Below, in pieces: positions 60,164 to 64,000 of a stretch of DNA of 64,000 nucleotides (position 1 is the stretch's first letter; every line of letters starts with the position of its first letter). This DNA comes from Bacillus sp. Marseille-Q1617 (lineage in GTDB: Bacteria > Bacillota > Bacilli > Bacillales > Bacillaceae_B): contig NZ_CAHJXM010000001.1 of NCBI RefSeq assembly GCF_903645295.1, positions 2,109,501-2,173,500 of the forward strand, written 5' to 3'. Both the position numbers and the translations under genes were made by a program. The notes below the pieces were generated by a model. It was not told the DNA's origin, ran no database searches, and saw nothing but the letters and a program-made list of their open reading frames with translations.

Positions 60164-60928
60164 TCATTCTTTAAACAGATGAACAAGCAGCCGTTCACGG
60201 TCTTCAAAAAACTGCTTCATGATTGAATAGTGGCCGGTATCTTCAAGTCTTGACTCTTTCATGCCGTTATCAGACAGTTCGATGATCTTTGCTTCCGGGT
60301 ATGCCATGAGGATCGGCGAATGAGTGGATATGATGAACTGGGAGCCCTGATTGACCAGTTCATTTATTCGAGCCAGCATCGAAAGCTGGCGCAGCGGTGA
60401 AAGAGCAGCTTCCGGTTCATCAAGGATGTAAAGGCCATGACCGCGGAAACGTTCGGTGAATGCCGCAAAGAACGATTCACCATGCGACTGTTCATGAAGC
60501 GACTTGCCGCCAAATGAGTCAATGATCTTTGCGCCAAATGAAGGCTCACTGTCCAACTCTTCGATATTGGAAGCCACATTATAAAACGTTTCAGCCCGAA
60601 AAAAGAAGCTGTCCTTTGCTCGCTCGACACCCTTTATAAGACGTAAATAATGATGCAGATCCGAATGTGAATCGTAGCTGGAAAAATCAAAGTTCAGCGT
60701 TCCCCCTTCAGGATTAAATCCTAATGCTATCGCCAGGCCTTCAAGCAGAGTCGACTTTCCCATCCCATTTTCTCCAATGATGTATGTGACGTTAGGATGA
60801 AAAGTGATATCATTGAAATTCTTCATTACGGGGAGGCTAAACGGAAATTGGTTGTATGAGGGGAGGGAATCTGTTTTAAGAGAGATTCCACGTATATACT
60901 GGGTATCGCGGGATAGTTTTATGGTTGA
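60164..60928 (-). CDS. AAA-family ATPase with unresolved, non-standard start
   Basis: The annotated-looking ATG at 60826 misses conserved sequence: the open frame upstream encodes IKLSRDTQYIRGISLKTDS then LPSYNQFPFSLPVMKNFNDI, the usual first 40 residues of this ABC/SMC-like ATPase family. No ATG, GTG or TTG occurs in that stretch; the first family-equivalent codon is ATA (60920-60922) with AAAGGA 10 bases upstream, and an ATG at 60930-60932 is one base out of frame. ATPase motifs: Walker A IIGENGMGKSTLLEG, signature-like QSHGESFFAAF, Walker B LYILDEPEAAL, and ISTHSPILMAYP. Function unknown. Confidence 0.75.
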   Translation of the reverse strand, partial: STIKLSRDTQYIRGISLKTDSLPSYNQFPFSLPVMKNFNDITFHPNVTYIIGENGMGKSTLLEGLAIALGFNPEGGTLNFDFSSYDSHSDLHHYLRLIKGVERAKDSFFFRAETFYNVASNIEELDSEPSFGAKIIDSFGGKSLHEQSHGESFFAAFTERFRGHGLYILDEPEAALSPLRQLSMLARINELVNQGSQFIISTHSPILMAYPEAKIIELSDNGMKESRLEDTGHYSIMKQFFEDRERLLVHLFKE

Positions 60929-60963
60929 TCATTCCTTTCAAATAGGTTGTACGCATCCCATGT

Positions 60964-61206
60964 TTAACTGTAATTCGATTGATACAGCCTGATTTCCTCT
61001 AAAATTCCTTCCTTTATTCTGTAAGGATGGGTTTTTTCTACAATAAAGTACGGTATGCTGGCAAGTGGACTGGTTTCTTGCACCTTTTCATCGTTAATCT
61101 TTGATTTTTTACTATTAATCATCGAGTTATTACTATTAATCATCGAGTTTTCACCAATAATCATCGAGTTTCTACCTATAATCATTGAGTTTCTACCAAT
61201 AATCAT
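60964..61206 (-). CDS. Hypothetical protein with a heptapeptide-repeat N-terminus
   Basis: An 80-codon frame beginning MIIGRNSMIIGRNSMIIGEN and continuing NSMINSKKSKINDEKVQETS then IPYFIVEKTHPYRIKEGILE. The N-terminal heptads are the translation of the 21-bp minisatellite at 61081-61269. The C-terminal half lacks repeats and could be genuine coding sequence or a relic. No ribosome site is visible and the complement is also open (61055-61396), so expression is unproven. Confidence 0.3.
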   Translation of the reverse strand: MIIGRNSMIIGRNSMIIGENSMINSNNSMINSKKSKINDEKVQETSPLASIPYFIVEKTHPYRIKEGILEEIRLYQSNYS

Positions 61207-61269
61207 CGAGTTTTCCCTATTAATGATTGAGTTTCTACGATTAATTAATGAGTTCGGTCCAATAATCTA
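61081..61269. repeat. 21-bp minisatellite, about nine units
   Basis: The unit on the minus strand is ATGATTATTGGTAGAAACTC plus A or G; nine units with drift toward both ends (e.g. ATGATTAATAGTAATAACTC, ATCATTAATAGGGAAAACTC). Because 21 is divisible by three the array keeps both strands open as heptapeptides (SMIIGRN on minus, IEFLPII on plus). Not a CRISPR array: there are no constant repeats alternating with variable spacers. Confidence 0.85.
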
Positions 61270-61316
61270 TTATTTTTCCATAATAAACCAAATATTACAA
61301 CCCATAAAAAATAACC

Positions 61317-61330
61317 CTCCCAAAAGGGAG
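61317..61330 (-). terminator. Short hairpin after the 2OG oxygenase gene
   Basis: CTCCC-AAAA-GGGAG, 11 bases after the stop, with TTATTTTTTATGGG following on the minus strand. Confidence 0.6.
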
Positions 61331-61340
61331 AGCTTTCTGT

Positions 61341-61994
61341 TTATCTATAAACCTTTCTTCTCATCCACTGTGTCGCTGCCCATTTGTCACCGATGACAAC
61401 TGGTCCGCCTCCGTGCAGGGTGAGATCGTTCAATTCTTGATTATCATATAAATATTCAAAGTATACTGCCATGCCTTTTTGTGGTGAAACAGAAAAGTTT
61501 AACTTAGGGAAGTAGGTCTCGCCGCCTTCCTCTACGTCATTCAGATACATGACAAGCGTGCTGATTCGAGGATTATTTACGGGTCTATTTGATGCTGATT
61601 GAAAAAAATCGAAGTGTGCTTTGTATTCCTGGCCGATTTTGTAATTCAGTACTTGAAGTCCTTCACCATGTGCGACGGGGACATTCATGATTTGAGATAC
61701 CCTTCTTTCGATTTTAGCCACTACATCGTTTTCGGCTTCTTCGAAGAACATGCTGCTGCTTGTCCTGAGATCGTCAACGTGGCGCGTGTTGCCGATTTTT
61801 GACCGGTTCATACGGTCTTTTGACAACTGAATGAGGGCATCACATTCTTCTTCACTCAACACATTGCCCAAGACGACGATGCACGGTTCTTCCATTCGTG
61901 CAATAATCTGAATCTCTCTATCTTCGGTTTTGATTTTATTCCCGATATGATGAAAAATACTTTGTTCCTTAACAATCGATTCATTTGATTCCAT
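61341..61994 (-). CDS. Prolyl 4-hydroxylase-like 2OG-Fe(II) oxygenase
   Basis: A 217-residue oxygenase of the prolyl 4-hydroxylase type, the size of the Bacillus anthracis enzyme. Iron ligands HxD in EYKAHFDFFQ (about 125) and distal His in LTLHGGGPVVIGDKWAATQW (about 198), with the Lys of GDKW that binds 2-oxoglutarate. Other family features: IVVLGNVLSEEECDALIQL and TLVMYLNDVEEGGETYFPKLN. It hydroxylates a peptidyl proline; the target (collagen-like surface protein in other bacilli) is not in this window. ATG at 61994 (GAGG upstream) or TTG at 62000. Confidence 0.88.
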   Translation of the reverse strand: MESNESIVKEQSIFHHIGNKIKTEDREIQIIARMEEPCIVVLGNVLSEEECDALIQLSKDRMNRSKIGNTRHVDDLRTSSSMFFEEAENDVVAKIERRVSQIMNVPVAHGEGLQVLNYKIGQEYKAHFDFFQSASNRPVNNPRISTLVMYLNDVEEGGETYFPKLNFSVSPQKGMAVYFEYLYDNQELNDLTLHGGGPVVIGDKWAATQWMRRKVYR

Positions 61995-62000
61995 TATCAA

Positions 62001-62365
62001 TTTTTCCTCAACCTCTTCTAATTTATTTAATATTCCGAATACTTAACGAAAACGTGGTATCCGGCAGGCTGTAAAAACAAGTGCAGCAGCAACATAAACG
62101 GCATATCATGAGGAATGTTCCGCGAATTTCTCCAGATGTAAAAATCACACATAATTTGTTTTAATTTTACACCGTGTGATCAAAAAAAAGAAGCGTTTTT
62201 TTACCTTGTTTGTGACATATTTTCTACTAAACTTGTTACAAAAAATGTGATGCAATAGTCTCGTGCGAACGACAAATAATCTTCTTTGTAACTGACCCGA
62301 TAAGAGTGCCTAAAATGACCCGAGGCAAATGGATGGCGATCGGTCAATGCATCAAACTAAACATC
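62001..62365. other. Intergenic stretch without a gene
   Basis: No ORF with coding character. It holds the upstream region of the 2OG oxygenase gene (AT-rich, with TTTTTTTGATCAC runs) and nothing else I can support. Confidence 0.5.
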
Positions 62366-62397
62366 AAGCGTCCTCCACAAATCAGTGAAGGACGCTT
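62366..62397 (-). terminator. Terminator of the TauE/SafE gene
   Basis: AAGCGTCCT and AGGACGCTT form a perfect 9-bp stem around 14 bases, three bases after the stop at 62400. Confidence 0.75.
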
Positions 62398-62399
62398 CA

Positions 62400-63125
62400 T
62401 TAGAAAAATATACTCTCTATCAATAAGTAAATTCCTGTGAAACTTAATAGTACATATGTGAAAATCGTAAAAATTTGCTGGTTAATCCAGTTAAAGAGAA
62501 TTTGTCCCAATAGCAGTCCGAGAGCAACGAGCGGAATCGCATAGAGGCTTGATTCCCAGACCTCCCTGGTTGTTCCTGAAAACATGAGCTGGGTCATCAG
62601 ACTGATAAGATAAATGAATAAATAGAATGCAAGTGTAGTCGCACGCAGGACCTCCTTTTTCGTACCGGTCCCCGTAAAATACAACAATAACGGCGGCCCA
62701 GGCATTCCGATGCTGGTTGTCAGCATACCTGAAATGCCTCCGATCAGGTAGTCGCGGAATGGCGTCCGTTTAATCCTGAATTTCAATAAGAGCAGCACGG
62801 TCAGTGCTAGCAATAAGACGCTGACCACTATCTTAAACGTGGTAAGATCGTCTATCGTCATAAAGATAAAAATGCCGACCGGGACGCCTGCCAGACTGCC
62901 AGTAATAAACTTTCTCATTAAATGTATGTCGATGAATGTCCTGATTTTCCACACGAGCGCCAATGAAATCAGGAGGGATAGAATAAGATTGATTTGAATG
63001 GCTTCATCCGGCTGAAACAGCAGGAGTAAAAACGGTGTCGCCATGATCGAGAAGCCGAATCCTGTGCTGGTCTGAAGGATTGAGGCGATGAAAATGATGC
63101 TAATAAAGATGAATACATCTGTCAC
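62400..63125 (-). CDS. TauE/SafE-family membrane transporter
   Basis: A 241-residue protein with about eight membrane segments: FIFISIIFIASILQTSTGFGFS..., LILSLLISLALVWKIRTFI, IDIHLMRKFITGSLAGVPVGIFI, and the family motifs YLIGGISGMLTTSIGMPGPPLLLYFTG. TauE/SafE proteins export sulfite, sulfoacetate or related anions. The GTG start follows AGGAGGTTCTCATT. It is 56 kb from the sulfur-handling cluster, so a functional link is speculation. Confidence 0.85.
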   Translation of the reverse strand: MTDVFIFISIIFIASILQTSTGFGFSIMATPFLLLLFQPDEAIQINLILSLLISLALVWKIRTFIDIHLMRKFITGSLAGVPVGIFIFMTIDDLTTFKIVVSVLLLALTVLLLLKFRIKRTPFRDYLIGGISGMLTTSIGMPGPPLLLYFTGTGTKKEVLRATTLAFYLFIYLISLMTQLMFSGTTREVWESSLYAIPLVALGLLLGQILFNWINQQIFTIFTYVLLSFTGIYLLIESIFF

Positions 63126-63191
63126 AATGAGAACCTCCTAAAACGTCCATCATCATTTTATCATGAAATTATACTGACACTCACCTCTCAT

Positions 63192-63986
63192 TCATTTCTT
63201 GATTCCGACTAGAACCGATAACTTCAGAGTCTCTTTGTAAATCCCGCTGGCATCAACCCCCAGCAATGCTTCTTTCACTTCCCGTTCGAAGTCCTCGATG
63301 TTCCCTTCGATGAACCGCCTGTTTCCATAGGAGGTAGAATACAAGTTTCCCAGGATCGATTCGATGCTCCAGATTACCTCATAAGACGGGAAGCGATGTG
63401 CTTCCACTTTGAATCGGGATTCGGCGAGCACTTCCTCATGACTTAAGACGGGATGGGCATACGTCGAGTCACCAGCTTTTCGTTCGTTCCCATACCACTT
63501 CTTGACTACATCATTTAACCTGATTTGCCACGGTTCGAGCCTCTTGTCCGGCTCGTAATTATCGATGATTGCCACCCCGCCGCCTTCTTCTGCCATGTCA
63601 TACAGATGTTCCAATGTCAGAGGCCGGTCCATCCAGTGGAATGCCTTGGCGATCATGACAAGGTCGAAACGCTTATCATTCACCGTTTTAAAATGCTCGA
63701 GTGTCCCGTGATACCATTGAATGTTCCCTGTCCTTATCTCTCCGTGAATCCTTTGTGCTTCTTCGATCATTTCATGATCAACATCGATCCCGACAATTTC
63801 ATTGCACTAATCAGAAAACCGGATGGTAAGCTGACCTGTTCCGCATCCTAAATCCAGCATTCTTTTTTCTCCATTCAAAGAGAATCGGTTGACGAGGAAC
63901 CTAACGAGGAAAGAGGGATAGAGTGGTCTGTATTTTGAGAAGTAACCTGCTGTCCCTTCGAATAACCCTTTGCCGTAGTTTGTCAT
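63192..63986 (-). pseudogene. SAM-dependent methyltransferase gene with in-frame TAG
   Basis: From the ATG at 63986 (MTNYGKGLFEGTAGYFSKYR) a frame of 265 codons encodes a class I methyltransferase: motif I MLDLGCGTGQLTIRF (about 46-60), then a TAG at codon 60 (63807-63809), then CNEIVGIDVDHEMIEEAQ (motif post I), FDLVMIAKAFHWMD and GGGVAIIDNY. The frame is otherwise intact. Replacing TAG by TGG (Trp) gives a sequence typical of the family, so a single substitution or sequencing error explains it. Similar to YcgJ-type methyltransferases. The stop of the reading frame is at 63192. Confidence 0.82.
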
Positions 63987-64000
63987 TTATTAACCCTCCA

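Noticed and set aside
61081..61269. CRISPR array
   Set aside because: The units are contiguous 21-bp tandem repeats with drift and no variable spacers; no cas genes are nearby.
61055..61396. 113-codon hydrophobic plus-strand ORF
   Set aside because: It is the mirror reading of the 21-bp minisatellite and overlaps the 3' end of the oxygenase gene.
63192..63986. Pyrrolysine at the TAG of the methyltransferase
   Set aside because: Pyrrolysine is essentially absent from Bacillaceae; the protein is a generic class I methyltransferase, not a methylamine methyltransferase.
1..64000. rRNA, tRNA, prophage or replication origin
   Set aside because: No tRNA-like cloverleaf, rRNA sequence, phage structural genes, DnaA-box cluster or dnaA/dnaN-like neighbours were seen.

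Overview
The window is a Bacillaceae chromosome segment (Bacillota). Evidence: AAGGAGG-type ribosome sites with frequent TTG/GTG starts, a Spo0M homologue, Bacillus-type DEAD-box helicase, RlmCD-type methyltransferase, the MalK-MalR-MaeN malate module and ThiM-ThiD-ThiE. Base composition looks moderately low-GC (not computed). The genus cannot be fixed from sequence alone. No rRNA, tRNA or CRISPR array is present.

Layout. 1-17.1 kb: an edge-truncated nucleosidase-like gene, ExoA, a DEAD-box helicase, a sulfur-handling cluster (rhodanese plus three DsrE-fold proteins) with two CstR/CsoR-like operators, a double P-loop ATPase, AIM24 protein, a large-class SpeD, a CAP-domain protein, a DsbA-like oxidoreductase, an SUV3-like helicase and small genes. 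17.5-22.4 kb: malate uptake module (AEC carrier, MaeN, MalR, MalK); malR carries an in-frame TAA. 22.5-28.4 kb: MtnX-like phosphatase, an orphan structured RNA, a YtkA-like lipoprotein divergent from a two-component system plus Sco protein, then a peroxiredoxin whose peroxidatic cysteine codon is TGA followed by a bacterial-SECIS-like hairpin, i.e. a probable selenoprotein PrxU. 28.47-35.76 kb: a complete Tn3-family transposon (44-bp inverted repeats, TATGA target duplication) carrying an oxidoreductase, two lipoproteins, a secreted metzincin-like protein and an MFS remnant. 35.8-44 kb: TetR plus epimerase, RlmCD, a deleted S9 peptidase gene, thiMDE, pentapeptide-repeat protein. 44.2-55.3 kb: glycolate/glyoxylate locus (permease, IclR, fumarylacetoacetase-like hydrolase, malate synthase G, GlcD, GlcF, GlcE, GntR) linked by a shared operator-like motif. 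55.6-64 kb: tiny Cys-rich ORF, Spo0M, amidase, two HAD phosphatases, GNAT, an AAA ATPase without a normal start codon, a 21-bp minisatellite, prolyl 4-hydroxylase-like oxygenase, TauE/SafE transporter and a methyltransferase gene broken by TAG.

Three dispersed repeat types stand out: (i) about 50-bp near-perfect palindromes with the core TTAACGCGTTAA, six copies, mostly at gene 3' ends; (ii) a roughly 260-bp element that folds as one long hairpin, two near-identical copies and one fragment; (iii) the 21-bp minisatellite. Four genes are interrupted (malR, S9 peptidase, MFS remnant, methyltransferase), so decay or sequencing error must be weighed whenever a stop codon is interpreted; the TGA in the peroxiredoxin is the one interruption that has a specific, positive recoding explanation.
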